Source: DASXIF01 sp036498145 (lineage in GTDB: Bacteria; Actinomycetota; Actinomycetes; Mycobacteriales; Jatrophihabitantaceae). From it: a DNA stretch of 64,000 nt. The translations under genes and the position numbers were made by a program. The DNA lies in NCBI GenBank assembly GCA_963708625.1, contig CAVPSV010000004.1, positions 186,001 to 250,000 of the forward strand, in the 5' to 3' direction. Shown here in pieces: positions 1-9,566 of this stretch (positions are counted from its first letter, which is position 1; each line of letters opens with the position of its first letter). Below the pieces are notes generated by a model that saw nothing but the letters and a program-made list of their open reading frames with translations, ran no database searches and was not told the origin of the DNA.

Positions 1-217
1 GGCGACGCACAAGCAGGCAGCAGCACGCTCCCTGCCCGGCGCGCGACCCTCCTGAGGGCAGCTACTCCACCGGCAGCCGACCGGGTGCCGGACACCGGGC
101 GCCGGCTCGCTGCGAACGCGACTGGGCGAACCGTTCTCACCGTTCCCCAGCACTTCTATAGTGTTGGATAGCCAAAGATCGGCGGCACACCGGACCTGCA
201 CATTCTGGCGGTGACAC

Positions 218-1183
218 ATGGAGCGACGCCCGCTGCCTGACTTTCTCGTCATCGGCGCACCGAAGGCCGGCACGACTGCGCTGCACGCAGCCCTGGCCGA
301 GCACCCCCAGCTCTATGCAGCACCGGTGAAGGAACCCAAGTACTTCCTGACGCCGGACCGCCGTCCGCGACGCAGCGAACACCGCGGGCCGGGCGATGCG
401 CACAGCCGCCGCGAGTGGATCTGGCGCCGCGACCGCTACGAGGCCCTGTTCCGCGATGCCCCGCCCGGCGCGCTGCGCTTCGAGAGCACGCCGTTCTACC
501 TGTGGAGCCGGCCCAGCCACCTGCGCATCGCGCAGACGCTCGGCCCGGAGGCAAAGCTCGTTGCCATCATCCGGGACCCGATCGACCGCGCGTTCTCCAA
601 TTGGACGCATCTGCGCGCCGACGGACTGGAACCCGAAGCGGACTTCCTGACCGCATGCCGAGCCGAGTCGACGCGTGCCCGGGCCGGCTGGGCTCCGTTC
701 TGGCGCTACCTCGAACTCGGCCGCTACGGCACGCAACTGGCACATCTGTTCCAGGTGGTCGACCCGAACCAGGTCCGCGTGCTGCGCTACCGCCAGCTCA
801 TCGACGAACCGCAGTTCACCCTGGACCAGCTGTGCTCGTTCCTCGGCGTCGACACGGGCGTGCTCAGCGCCCTACCCGAAGCGAACGTCGGCCGCTGGGC
901 GCACGAAGGCACGGCCAACCGCGCCTTGCGGCGCGCGGTGCGGGCCGGCGCACACCTCGGCTCGTACCTGCATCCGCGATTGTGGCGAGCTGCCGAACGC
1001 CGACTGCTGGCCACCATGCAGCGCGGCGGCCACGAACGTCCGCGACTGCAGCCCGAAGAGCGCGCCCAGCTGGTGCAGCATTTCGCCGATGACAATGCGA
1101 CGCTCGGACAGCTGCTCGGCGCCGACTATTCCGACTGGCTGTCCACCGAGGGCCGCGGGATGTACACGGTGCGCAGGTCGTGA
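218..1183 (+). CDS. Sulfotransferase domain protein
   Basis: Predicted PAPS-dependent sulfotransferase that moves a sulfuryl group to a hydroxyl or amine of an unknown acceptor, probably a carbohydrate or lipid. The 5'-phosphosulfate loop GAPKAGTT lies at residues 13-20 and the 3'-phosphate motif RDPIDRAFSNW at 119-129. At 321 aa it has the usual length of the bacterial Sulfotransfer family. No signal peptide is seen. ATG 218 is preceded by GGCGGTG, a weak ribosome site. The 3' end overlaps the convergent gene at 1126-2037 by 58 bp, so the two tails are antisense to each other. Acceptor identity cannot be read from the sequence. Confidence 0.88.
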   Translation: MERRPLPDFLVIGAPKAGTTALHAALAEHPQLYAAPVKEPKYFLTPDRRPRRSEHRGPGDAHSRREWIWRRDRYEALFRDAPPGALRFESTPFYLWSRPSHLRIAQTLGPEAKLVAIIRDPIDRAFSNWTHLRADGLEPEADFLTACRAESTRARAGWAPFWRYLELGRYGTQLAHLFQVVDPNQVRVLRYRQLIDEPQFTLDQLCSFLGVDTGVLSALPEANVGRWAHEGTANRALRRAVRAGAHLGSYLHPRLWRAAERRLLATMQRGGHERPRLQPEERAQLVQHFADDNATLGQLLGADYSDWLSTEGRGMYTVRRS

Positions 1184-2037
1184 GAACCGTCGGCGGCCGA
1201 ACCTTCGAAATACGCGCGGTGACCGCCGTCGACAGCCACCAGGGTGACGTAGCGCAACACGTCGCCGACCCGATCGGGCACCGGCCCGGCAGCCGCGGTG
1301 AACCGCTCCGGCGCGTCCCCGACGGCCAGCCCTGAGCGCTCCAGCCAGTTCTCCTCCGCGCTGCGCCGCGCGTCATAGACCGCCCACCATTGCCCGTGCT
1401 CCGCGATCACCGAGGTGATCCGGGTGCCGCGGGCGTTCCAGGTGCCCTGCGTAGGCGCCAGCGCTTCGCCGCGCAGCGTCCATCCCAGCCCGTCCGCACT
1501 GGTCGCGTACCACGTCGTCATCCGATCGGCCTGCTCCTCGCCGTCGTCGAGCGGATGGCGGCAGGCCCACATCTGCCAGCCGCCGGCATCGGCGCGCACC
1601 ACGACGTCCTTCCACGCCACCGTCCGGTCGCCGGGCAGCACCACGGTGCGGCGTCCGGTCGGCAGTTCGGCCACGCTCGGCGCGTCGATTGCTTCCACCC
1701 ACCAGTGCTTGGAGCCGGCGGTCGAGCAGCTGACGTACAGCCGCCAGCCGCCGCCGGGAACCCGTACCAACGCCGGCCGCTCGAGGGAGGCGGAGCCGAA
1801 CTGATCGCTGGTGAGGATCGCCACGGTGGTGAAATGGCGTCCGTCCTCGGAGCGGGCGACGACGTTCGCGTAGCCACGTCCGAGGGTGACCGGCCGGCGC
1901 AGCCGGTAGGCCAGCCATATCGCGCCGTCGTCGACGACAGCGCTCGGGCCACCGGCCCAGAACCCCGCACCTTCACCCGGGGCCGGCACCACCACCTCGG
2001 CGTCCGCTGAACTCAGCGCCGCCAGCACGTTCAGCAC
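1126..2037 (-). CDS. Beta-propeller, GH43/GH32-like protein
   Basis: A 303-residue protein with blade-like repeats typical of five-bladed propeller glycosidases: GFWAGGPSAVV and IWLAYRLRRP near the N-terminus, then ARSEDGRHF, SLERPALVRV, AWKDVVV, WYATSADGLGW and WNARGTRITSV. This pattern resembles GH43/GH32-type proteins and the related glycoside phosphorylases, but I cannot assign a substrate or confirm the catalytic acid triad. No signal peptide is seen, so it is probably cytoplasmic. The start is GTG 2037; no better in-frame ATG is seen. Its last residues overlap the end of the convergent sulfotransferase gene. It lies just downstream of kdpD on the same strand, but membership of that operon is unproven. 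Confidence 0.6.
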   Translation of the reverse strand: MLNVLAALSSADAEVVVPAPGEGAGFWAGGPSAVVDDGAIWLAYRLRRPVTLGRGYANVVARSEDGRHFTTVAILTSDQFGSASLERPALVRVPGGGWRLYVSCSTAGSKHWWVEAIDAPSVAELPTGRRTVVLPGDRTVAWKDVVVRADAGGWQMWACRHPLDDGEEQADRMTTWYATSADGLGWTLRGEALAPTQGTWNARGTRITSVIAEHGQWWAVYDARRSAEENWLERSGLAVGDAPERFTAAAGPVPDRVGDVLRYVTLVAVDGGHRAYFEGSAADGSHDLRTVYIPRPSVDSQSE

Positions 2038-2088
2038 CCGGGCATGGTATCGACGTGCACAGTTCGCGACCTCGCCGGCCGCGCGGGC

Positions 2089-4701
2089 TCAGGTGCTCGC
2101 TTGGCCGAGCACGTGCGCGGTATCGGCGGGCGTGATCTCCCGTGCCCCGGCCGGGACACGAAGCGTGAGTACCGCCGTCAACCCGCCGCCGGGTGTCTCC
2201 TCCAGGGTGAGCGTGCCGTGCATGGCGTCGGCGAAGCCACGGGCGATGGCCAGGCCGAGGCCGACCCCGGGGCCGTCGCTGCGCGGGTGATCATCCAGCC
2301 GCTGGAACGGGGCGAAGAGGGCGTCGCGCTCCTCCGGCGGCACGCCCGGGCCGCGGTCGATCACGCGCACCTCGACCGAATCGCCGTGACTGCTTGCCGC
2401 GATTCGCACCCGCTCGGTCGGTGGGGAATAGCGCAGCGCGTTGTCGAGCAGGTTGGCGATGACCCGTTCCAGCAGCCCCGCGTCCACGTCCACCTCCGGC
2501 AGCGTCGCGGCCACGTCCAGGTCGATGCGATCGAGGACGTCGAGGTGGTACAGCGCCTGCGCTACGACGTCGTCGACGGCCACCGGTGCCGGCACCACGA
2601 GTAGCGCACCGGCTTGCAGCCGTGACAGGTCGAGCAGATTGGTGACCAGTGCGGTGAGCCGGTCCAGTGCTTGGTCGGCGTTGGCGAGCAGCTCGTCCTT
2701 GTCGCGCTCGCTCCAGGTCACCTCATGGCTGCGCAAGCTGGATACCGCAGCCTTCGCGGACGCGATCGGCGTGCGCAGATCGTGGCTGACCGCGTTCAGC
2801 AGCGCGGTCCGGGTGCGGTCCGCTTCGGCGATCGGAGCCGCCGCCTCGGCCACCGCGGCCAGGCGGCGCTGCTCGTAGGCAACGGCGACGTGGGCGGCGA
2901 ACGCGGTCAGCACCCGCTGGTCCTCCGCCGCCAGGCCCCGTCCGCGCAACACGAGCTTCAGGTCGTCGGTGACGTCGATCTCGGTGTCCGCGTCCTCCGG
3001 GCGCAGGCACGGGTCCGCGCCGACCGAGGCCACGCAGGTCCAGCTGCCGGACATCCCGCCCGAGCTCTGCACCCGGGACGGGCCGGTGCTGGCCGGCGCC
3101 TGCACGTCGCGACGCAGCAGCGTCACGCTGGCCACGGTGAACGCCTCCTGGATGCGCTCCAGCAACGCGGGAATGGCCTGCGCGCCGCGCAGCACATTGC
3201 CGGCGAGCGTGGAGAGCGTCTCGGCCTCGGCACTGGATCGCGCCGCCTCGACGGTCCGCCGGGCGGCTACATCGACGACGCGCGAGACCAACGCGGCGAT
3301 CACCACGAACACGACGATGGCCAGGACGTTCTCGCCCTGGCTGATGGTGAATCGATGGATCGGCGGGACGAAGTAGTAGTTGATCAGCAGGCTGGCGGCG
3401 ACGGCGGCGGTCAAGCCGGGGTAGAAACCGCCGACCAGGCTCGTCAGCACCACCGCGAACAGGAACAGCAGCATGTCGCTGGTCAGGCTCAGCCCGCCCC
3501 GAGCCGACACACCGATCAGAGTCAGTGCGGTGAGCAGCACAGCAGCCAGGGCGAGCCCGATCAACCGCCGCCGGACGTCCAGGCCGCCGGTGAGCGGAGG
3601 TAGCCGGCGTCCCTTGCCGATGTAGTCGTGGCTGACCACGTGCACGTCGATCGAGCCGGACTTGCGAGTGATCGTCATGCCGGTACCCGGGCCGGTCAGC
3701 GCCGCGGCCAGCGGATGGCGACGACTCGCGCCGATCACGATCTGGGTGGCGTTGTTCGCTCGGGCGAAGTCCAGGATCGCGTCGGCCACGTCGTCGCCGA
3801 CGATCGAGTGATAGCTGCCACCGACCGACTCGGCGAGCACGCGCTGCTGCGCCAGAGCCGCGACACTCGATCCGCTCAGCCCGTCGCTGCGCTGCACGTG
3901 CACCGCGAGCAGATCACCGCCGGAGGCGCGGGTGGCGATGCGTGCGGCACGCCGGATCAGGGTCTCCCCCTCCGGACCGCCGGTGAGTGCGACCACGACT
4001 CGCTCCCGGGTCTCCCAGGTGCCGCTAATGCCGTGTTCGGCGCGGTAGCGCTGCAGGCCCTCGTCCACCCGGTCCGCGAGCCAGAGCAGCGCGAGTTCCC
4101 GCAGCGCGGTGAGATTGCCCGGCCGGAAGTAGTTGGACAGTGCGGCGTCGACCTTGTCCGGCTGGTAGATGTTGCCGTGCGCCATCCGCCGCCGCAGTGC
4201 CTCCGGGGTCATGTCGACGAGCTCGACCTGTTCCGCTGCCCGCACCACTGAGTCCGGCACCGTCTCCTGCTGCCGGATACCGGTGATCGACTGCACCACG
4301 TCGTTGAGCGACTCCAGGTGCTGCACGTTCACCGTGCTGATCACATCGATGCCGGCTTCGAGCAACTGCTCGATGTCCTGCCAGCGCTTGTCGTGCTCGC
4401 TGCCCGGCACGTTGGTGTGGGCCAGCTCGTCCACCAGCGCGACCTGCGGTCGCCGTTGCAGCACGGCGGCGATGTCCATATCCGTGAAGGACGACCCGCG
4501 ATAGTCGACGATCCGGCGGGGCACCACCTCGAGACCTTCGAGCTGCTCGTCGGTGTGCGGGCGCCCGTGCGTCTCTGCGTAGGCGACCACCACGTCGGTG
4601 CCGCGCTCGGCCCGGCGATGACCTTCGTCGAGCATGGCGTAGGTCTTGCCGACGCCGGGAGCCGCGCCGAGGTAGACGCGCAGCTGGCCACGTCTGGTCA
4701 T
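2089..4701 (-). CDS. kdpD: KdpD osmosensitive K+ channel histidine kinase
   Basis: Membrane sensor kinase that switches on the kdpFABC K+-uptake operon at low K+ or high osmolarity. The N-terminal KdpD domain has a Walker A motif GAAPGVGKT (residues 12-20). A universal-stress-protein-like domain follows, then four membrane helices around residues 380-480, a GAF-like region, the phospho-acceptor H-box VSHDLRTPIAS (about 638), an N-box (ANLLDNALRYSP) and G-boxes (DRGPGVPP, GVGLGLAIARGF). I chose ATG 4701 because the family begins about ten residues before the YLGAAPGVGKT segment; an in-frame GTG at 4722 would add seven residues. The partner response regulator KdpE normally follows kdpD, but the next minus-strand gene is the propeller protein. 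Confidence 0.93.
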   Translation of the reverse strand: MTRRGQLRVYLGAAPGVGKTYAMLDEGHRRAERGTDVVVAYAETHGRPHTDEQLEGLEVVPRRIVDYRGSSFTDMDIAAVLQRRPQVALVDELAHTNVPGSEHDKRWQDIEQLLEAGIDVISTVNVQHLESLNDVVQSITGIRQQETVPDSVVRAAEQVELVDMTPEALRRRMAHGNIYQPDKVDAALSNYFRPGNLTALRELALLWLADRVDEGLQRYRAEHGISGTWETRERVVVALTGGPEGETLIRRAARIATRASGGDLLAVHVQRSDGLSGSSVAALAQQRVLAESVGGSYHSIVGDDVADAILDFARANNATQIVIGASRRHPLAAALTGPGTGMTITRKSGSIDVHVVSHDYIGKGRRLPPLTGGLDVRRRLIGLALAAVLLTALTLIGVSARGGLSLTSDMLLFLFAVVLTSLVGGFYPGLTAAVAASLLINYYFVPPIHRFTISQGENVLAIVVFVVIAALVSRVVDVAARRTVEAARSSAEAETLSTLAGNVLRGAQAIPALLERIQEAFTVASVTLLRRDVQAPASTGPSRVQSSGGMSGSWTCVASVGADPCLRPEDADTEIDVTDDLKLVLRGRGLAAEDQRVLTAFAAHVAVAYEQRRLAAVAEAAAPIAEADRTRTALLNAVSHDLRTPIASAKAAVSSLRSHEVTWSERDKDELLANADQALDRLTALVTNLLDLSRLQAGALLVVPAPVAVDDVVAQALYHLDVLDRIDLDVAATLPEVDVDAGLLERVIANLLDNALRYSPPTERVRIAASSHGDSVEVRVIDRGPGVPPEERDALFAPFQRLDDHPRSDGPGVGLGLAIARGFADAMHGTLTLEETPGGGLTAVLTLRVPAGAREITPADTAHVLGQAST

Positions 4702-4730
4702 CTGCTCCCCCGTCCCCGGCACGGTCCGGC

Positions 4731-4760
4731 GTGCCTGTGCTCGGTGTGCCTGTGCTCGGT
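4731..4760. repeat. 15-bp tandem duplication between kdpC and kdpD
   Basis: Two perfect copies of GTGCCTGTGCTCGGT fill most of the gap between kdpC and kdpD. The repeat is outside the coding sequence if kdpD starts at 4701. It is probably a slippage product; other 15-bp tandem duplications occur in this window. Confidence 0.85.
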
Positions 4761-4764
4761 GTGA

Positions 4765-5670
4765 TTACGCGTGGTGGTACGGATATTCCGCGTCGAGCGC
4801 CGCGTTGAGTTGCAGCACGTTGACGCGCGGCTCGCCCATGAACCCGAGGTCGCGGCCCTTGTCGAACTTCTGCACCACCGCGTCCACCTCGGCCACAGTG
4901 ATGCCACGGGTTCGTGCCACCTCCGCCTCTTGCAGGTGCGCGTACGCCGGGCTGATCTCCGGATCCAGCCCGGAACCGGACGAGGTCACGGCGTCCGCCG
5001 GCACGGCCGGGTGCGCCGGCGCGGAGCCGCGGATCGGCACGACCTGACCGGTGGCGTAATCGTCGCCGAACTTGCCGCAGGTCACTGCGACGCCCTTGTA
5101 CGTGGCGATGAACGGCGTCCTCGGGCAGGCCTGGTTGATGCTCACCGCGCGTACCACGTGCCCGTGATAACCGGGTCCGGACCAGAACACCGCAAGCACC
5201 GCACCCACGCCGTCCGGCGAGCAGAACGGCCGCGAGCCGTCCACGCCGTACAGCTTGCCGATGTCGAGACTCCGGGTGCAGACCTGGGTGAGCAGGCTCT
5301 GCTTGCCGGTGTCGCCCTTGACCGACGGATCCGGCAACGTGTCGACGATCGACTCCGGGCCGAGGTTGGACGCCGACGACGCGGTCGGGTCGTAGCCTTC
5401 GCCGGCAGCGGACGGCCGCGGCTGGAAGTACTGCGGCAGCGGGTTGCCGTTGCTGTCGGTGAACAGCTGACCGAGCAGCTTCGACCCGACCACCTGGCCG
5501 TTGACCTTCAGCAGGGACCCGTCGGCTCGGCCTTTCAATCCCGGCAGTTGTGCGATGCCTGTTATCAGCAGCGGGTAGGCGATGCCGAACAGGACCGTGA
5601 AGATCAGCAGCATGCGCAGCGCGGCGGTGTGCCGGCGGAGCATTGCCATCAGGGCATTCATTTCATTCAC
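4765..5670 (-). CDS. kdpC: KdpC, K+-transporting ATPase subunit C
   Basis: Membrane-anchored subunit that stabilises the KdpFABC complex and helps couple ATP use by KdpB to K+ passage through KdpA. It has a single N-terminal membrane helix (about residues 18-40), then family motifs NLGPES, SGSGLDPEISPAYA and the C-terminal GEPRVNVLQLN. At 301 residues it is roughly 100 longer than the common 190-210 aa form: the extra stretch lies between NLGPES and SGSGLDPEIS and carries four cysteines. The ATG overlaps the kdpB stop (ATGA), which implies translational coupling. Identity is certain; the role of the insertion is unknown. Confidence 0.95.
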   Translation of the reverse strand: MNEMNALMAMLRRHTAALRMLLIFTVLFGIAYPLLITGIAQLPGLKGRADGSLLKVNGQVVGSKLLGQLFTDSNGNPLPQYFQPRPSAAGEGYDPTASSASNLGPESIVDTLPDPSVKGDTGKQSLLTQVCTRSLDIGKLYGVDGSRPFCSPDGVGAVLAVFWSGPGYHGHVVRAVSINQACPRTPFIATYKGVAVTCGKFGDDYATGQVVPIRGSAPAHPAVPADAVTSSGSGLDPEISPAYAHLQEAEVARTRGITVAEVDAVVQKFDKGRDLGFMGEPRVNVLQLNAALDAEYPYHHA

Positions 5671-7816
5671 CGGATCCCGGGTAGGAACTGGATGACGAGG
5701 TCGATCAGTTTGATGCCGGCGAACGGCAGCACGATGCCGCCCAGGCCGTAGACGTAGAGGTTGCGGCGCAGCATGTGGCTTGCGCTCGACGGCCGGTAGC
5801 GCACGCCGCGCAGGGCGAGCGGGATCAGCGCGACGATGATGAGCGCGTTGAAGATGACCGCGGACAGGATCGCCGACTGCGGCGAGTGCAGCCGCATGAT
5901 GTTCAGCTTGTCCAGTCCCGGGTACACCGCCGCGAACATCGCCGGGATGATCGCGAAGTACTTCGCGACGTCGTTGGCGATGGAGAACGTGGTCAGTGCA
6001 CCGCGGGTGATGAGTAGCTGCTTGCCGATCTCGACGATCTCGATGAGCTTCGTCGGGTCGGAGTCGAGGTCGACCATGTTGCCGGCTTCCTTGGCTGCCG
6101 ACGTGCCGGTGTTCATCGCCACGCCGACATCGGCCTGGGCGAGGGCCGGCGCGTCGTTGGTGCCGTCGCCGGTCATCGCGACGAGCTTGCCGCCCTCCTG
6201 CTCGCGCTTGATCAGCGCCATCTTGTCCTCGGGCTTGGCCTCGGCGAGGAAGTCGTCAACGCCGGCCTCCTGCGCGATGGCCCGTGCCGTGAGCGGGTTG
6301 TCACCCGTGATCATCACCGTGCGGATGCCCATCTGGCGCAGTTCGTCGAAGCGTTGGGACATGCCCTGCTTGACGACGTCCTTGAGGTGCACCACACCCA
6401 ACACCTGCGCGGGCTGTCCCCCACCCGCTCGGCCACCACCAGCGGCGTGCCGCCGGCCGAACTGATGCCATCCACGATCTCACTCACGCGTGGCGGTACC
6501 GGTCCGCTGTTGTCGCGGACCCAGGCGACCACCGCGCCGGCCGCGCCCTTGCGGACCTCGCGGGCCGGTTGGTCGTCCAGCGCGGTCAGGTTCACGCCGC
6601 TCATCCGCGTCTGGGCGGTGAACGGTACGAACGTGGCGTGGCTCAGCTCACCTGGGACTCGCTCCCGCAGCCCGAAGCCGCTCTTGGCAAGCACAACGAT
6701 CGAGCGGCCTTCCGGCGTCTCGTCGGCCAACGAGGACAGCTGTGCGGCGTCGGCCAGGCGGTTCGGCTCGACGTCGTCCACCGGCAGGAACTCGGTGGCC
6801 TGGCGGTTGCCCAGGGTGATGGTGCCGGTCTTGTCGAGCAACAGCGTGTTCACGTCGCCGGCTGCCTCGACGGCTCGTCCGCTCATCGCCAGCACGTTGC
6901 GCTGCACCAACCGGTCCATGCCGGCGATACCGATCGCGGACAGCAGCGCACCGATGGTGGTCGGGATCAGGCAGACCAGCAGCGACACCAGCACGATGCC
7001 GGTGATGCCGTTGTTGTCCAGTGCGGAGGTGGTCGGGATACCCGGCTGGTTCACCTTGGCGAAGATCGCCATCGGCTGCAGGGTGACGGTGGCGAGCAGG
7101 AAGATGATCGTCAGCGACGCGAGCAGGATGTTCAGCGCGATCTCGTTCGGCGTCTTCTGCCTGCTGGCGCCCTCGACCAGGGCGATCATCCGGTCGATGA
7201 AGCTCTCCCCCGGCTTCTGCGTGATCTCGATGACGATCCGGTCGGACAGCACGCGAGTGCCACCGGTCACCGAACTGCGGTCCCCGCCGCTCTCGCGGAT
7301 GACCGGCGCGCTCTCACCGGTGATCGCGCTCTCGTCCACGCTGGCGATGCCCTCGATGACGTCACCGTCGCCTGGGATGGAATCGCCGGCCTCACACACG
7401 ACCCGGTCGCCCTGGCGCAGGGCCGGCGCGGGCACCGGCTCCTGCGGACCGGTGAAGTCGTCGGGGTTGACGAGCCGGCGCGCGACCGTCTCGGTCCGAG
7501 CGCGGCGCAGCGAGTCGGCCTGCGCCTTGCCTCGGCCCTCCGCGACCGCCTCCGCCACGTTGGCGAACAGCGCGGTGAGCCAGAGCCACACCACGATCCA
7601 CCACGCGAACACCGACGGGTTGGCGATTGCGATCACCGTGGTGAACACGGCGCCGATCTCCACGATGAACATGACCGGGTTCTTGTAGAGCGTGGCCGGG
7701 TTCAGCTTCTTCACTGCGTCGGGCAGCGACGTCCAGAGCATTTTGGGGTCGAGCAGGCCGCCCTGAATTCGGCGCGGCCCACTCGGTGCGGGAGCGTGGA
7801 CGGTAGTGACGGTCAT
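5667..7816 (-). pseudogene. kdpB: KdpB, K+-transporting P-type ATPase (one frameshift)
   Basis: Catalytic ATPase subunit of KdpFABC, split over two reading frames. The upstream part (from 7816) has TGES, the phosphorylation motif DKTGT (about residue 328) and membrane helices. The downstream part (to 5667) has the hinge motif TGDGTNDAPALAQADVG and the last helices. The frame is lost in a run of five C at 6418-6422; adding one base there restores VGGQPAQVLGVVHLK and gives a normal protein of about 716 aa. No other stop or degeneration is seen, so a sequencing error is likely; otherwise the Kdp pump would be dead. ATG overlaps the kdpA stop and the kdpB stop overlaps kdpC. Confidence 0.93.
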
Positions 7817-9477
7817 CAGTGCAGCCCCTCTGCGAGCGGCCCGAGTGCGAGTGCCGGGAAGTAGGTGAGGGCGACGACGATGAGCGTCACGCCGGTGAGC
7901 ATGCCGATGAACAGCGCACGATGGGTCGGTAGCGTGCCCTCGGATGCAGGCACAGGTTTCTGTCTGGACAGAGAGCCGGCCAATCCGAGCACGAAGATCA
8001 TCGGCAAGAATCGGCCGAGCAACATCACGATGCCCAGCACGGTGTTGTACCAGACCGTGTTCACGGAGATGCCCGCGAACGCGCTGCCGTTGTTGTTCGC
8101 GGCGGAGGTGAACGCGTACAGCACTTCGGAGAAGCCGTGCGGGCCTGAGTTCAGCATGCCCGCGCGTTCACCCGGGAATGCCATCGCGGCCGCTGCGCCG
8201 ACGAGCACGATCGACGGCGTCGTGAGCAGGTACAGCGACGCGAACTTCACCTCGCGCCCGCCGAGTTTCTTGCCCAGGTACTCCGGTGTTCGGCCGACCA
8301 TCAGTCCGGCCACGAATACCGTGATCACGGCGAGGATCAAGATGCCGTACAGGCCGGAGCCGGTACCACCGGGCGCGACCTCCCCGAGCATCATGTTCAG
8401 CATCGCCATGCCGCCACCGAGGCTCGTGTACGAATCGTGGAAGCTGTCCACCGAGCCGGTGGACGTCAATGTCGTGCCGGTGGCGAACACGGCAGAGTTC
8501 GGTACCCCGAATCTTGTTTCCGTGCCCTCCGTCGCACCGCCGACCGCGGTCGGCACCGTGCCGTGGTGCATGCCCTGGAACGTCATCATCAGCACGACGC
8601 TGACCACCGCGAGCAGCGTCATCACGCCCACGATCGCGTAGCCCTGGCGGTTGTCCTTGACGATGCGGCCGAAGGTGCGCGGCAACGCGAATCCGATGCA
8701 GAGCAACAGGAAGATCTCGATGAAGTTGGTCCACGTGGTGGGGTTCTCGAACGGATGGGACGAGTTCGCGTTGAACGTCCCGCCACCGTTGGTGCCGAGA
8801 TCCTTGATCGATTCCTGGCTGGCGAAGGGCCCGCCCGGGATGGTCTGCGAGCCACCCGTGAGGGTGTGCACGGTCGCGTAGTGGTGCAGGTTCTCGATCA
8901 TGCCGGCCCCTACGAACACGATCGCGAACACGATGGAGATCGGCAGCAGGATCCGGAAGCAGATGCGGGTGAGGTCCACCCAGAAGTTGCCGAGTCGATC
9001 GGTGCGGTTGCGTGCGAAGCCGCGCACGAGCGCGATCGCGACCGCAACACCGACGGCCGCGGAGGCGAAGTTCTGCACGGCGAGACCGGCCATCTGCACG
9101 ACGTAGCCCAGCGCGTTCTCACCGGAATATGACTGCCAGTTCGTGTTCGTCACGAAGCTGGCCGCGGTGTTGAATGCCTGACTGTGGCTCATCTGCGGCA
9201 CGGCGTACGGCGGCCAGAAATGCTGCTGCACGCGCAAGAAGATGTACAGGAACACCACGCTGACCGCGCTGAACGCGAGCATGGAGCGCAGGTAGGAACT
9301 CCAGGTCTGTTCCGAGTCGCCGTCGACGCCACCGACCCGGTACAGGCCGCGTTCGACCACGAGGTGCCGCTTGCCCTCGAGCACGCGGTACATGTAGTCG
9401 CCCAGCGGGCGGTAGGTGAAAGCCAGCGCCGCGATCAGGACGAGGAGAAAGATGATTCCGGCGAGAGTGTCGCTCAT
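7816..9477 (-). CDS. kdpA: KdpA, K+-binding subunit of the Kdp pump
   Basis: Channel-like subunit, related to Trk/Ktr transporters, that selects and passes K+ in the KdpFABC complex. 553 residues, the normal length, with about ten membrane helices and pore-loop sequences such as NTNWQSYSGEN, GTNGGG and ANNNGSAFAG, which match the selectivity-filter regions of the family. The gene begins at ATG 9477, overlapping the kdpF stop, and ends in an ATGA overlap with kdpB, so the operon is translationally coupled throughout. It is intact, unlike kdpB. Confidence 0.96.
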   Translation of the reverse strand: MSDTLAGIIFLLVLIAALAFTYRPLGDYMYRVLEGKRHLVVERGLYRVGGVDGDSEQTWSSYLRSMLAFSAVSVVFLYIFLRVQQHFWPPYAVPQMSHSQAFNTAASFVTNTNWQSYSGENALGYVVQMAGLAVQNFASAAVGVAVAIALVRGFARNRTDRLGNFWVDLTRICFRILLPISIVFAIVFVGAGMIENLHHYATVHTLTGGSQTIPGGPFASQESIKDLGTNGGGTFNANSSHPFENPTTWTNFIEIFLLLCIGFALPRTFGRIVKDNRQGYAIVGVMTLLAVVSVVLMMTFQGMHHGTVPTAVGGATEGTETRFGVPNSAVFATGTTLTSTGSVDSFHDSYTSLGGGMAMLNMMLGEVAPGGTGSGLYGILILAVITVFVAGLMVGRTPEYLGKKLGGREVKFASLYLLTTPSIVLVGAAAAMAFPGERAGMLNSGPHGFSEVLYAFTSAANNNGSAFAGISVNTVWYNTVLGIVMLLGRFLPMIFVLGLAGSLSRQKPVPASEGTLPTHRALFIGMLTGVTLIVVALTYFPALALGPLAEGLH

Positions 9478-9566
9478 CAGAATTTCTCCGGGAACACCAG
9501 CGCCACGATGAGGAACACCGTTACCAGGATCGCGAGGATGAGCCCGACGAGGTTGGTGGCGGTCAC
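9477..9566 (-). CDS. kdpF: KdpF small membrane subunit
   Basis: A 29-residue one-helix peptide read from GTG 9566: it opens with MTATNLVGLILAIL and ends ALVFPEKF. KdpF is the known lipid-like stabiliser of the Kdp complex and sits immediately before kdpA, as here. Its stop TGA shares a base with the kdpA ATG, and its GTG start lies inside the stop of the small ORF before it (GTGA). Length, hydrophobicity, the FPEKF-type end and position all fit. Confidence 0.88.
   Translation of the reverse strand: MTATNLVGLILAILVTVFLIVALVFPEKF

Noticed and set aside
1..217. Left end of the window
   Set aside because: No gene end or RNA gene can be supported. A TATAGT box near 157-162 might be a promoter for the sulfotransferase gene, but no matching -35 is evident.
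137..745. Long minus-strand frame opposite the sulfotransferase gene
   Set aside because: Arg/Ala-rich antisense frame typical of GC-rich DNA; no ribosome site or conserved pattern. Many such frames in the window were set aside for the same reason.
2671..3603. Plus-strand frame of 310 codons opposite kdpD
   Set aside because: It is the antisense of a well-supported kdpD and is His/Arg/Gln-rich without any family pattern.
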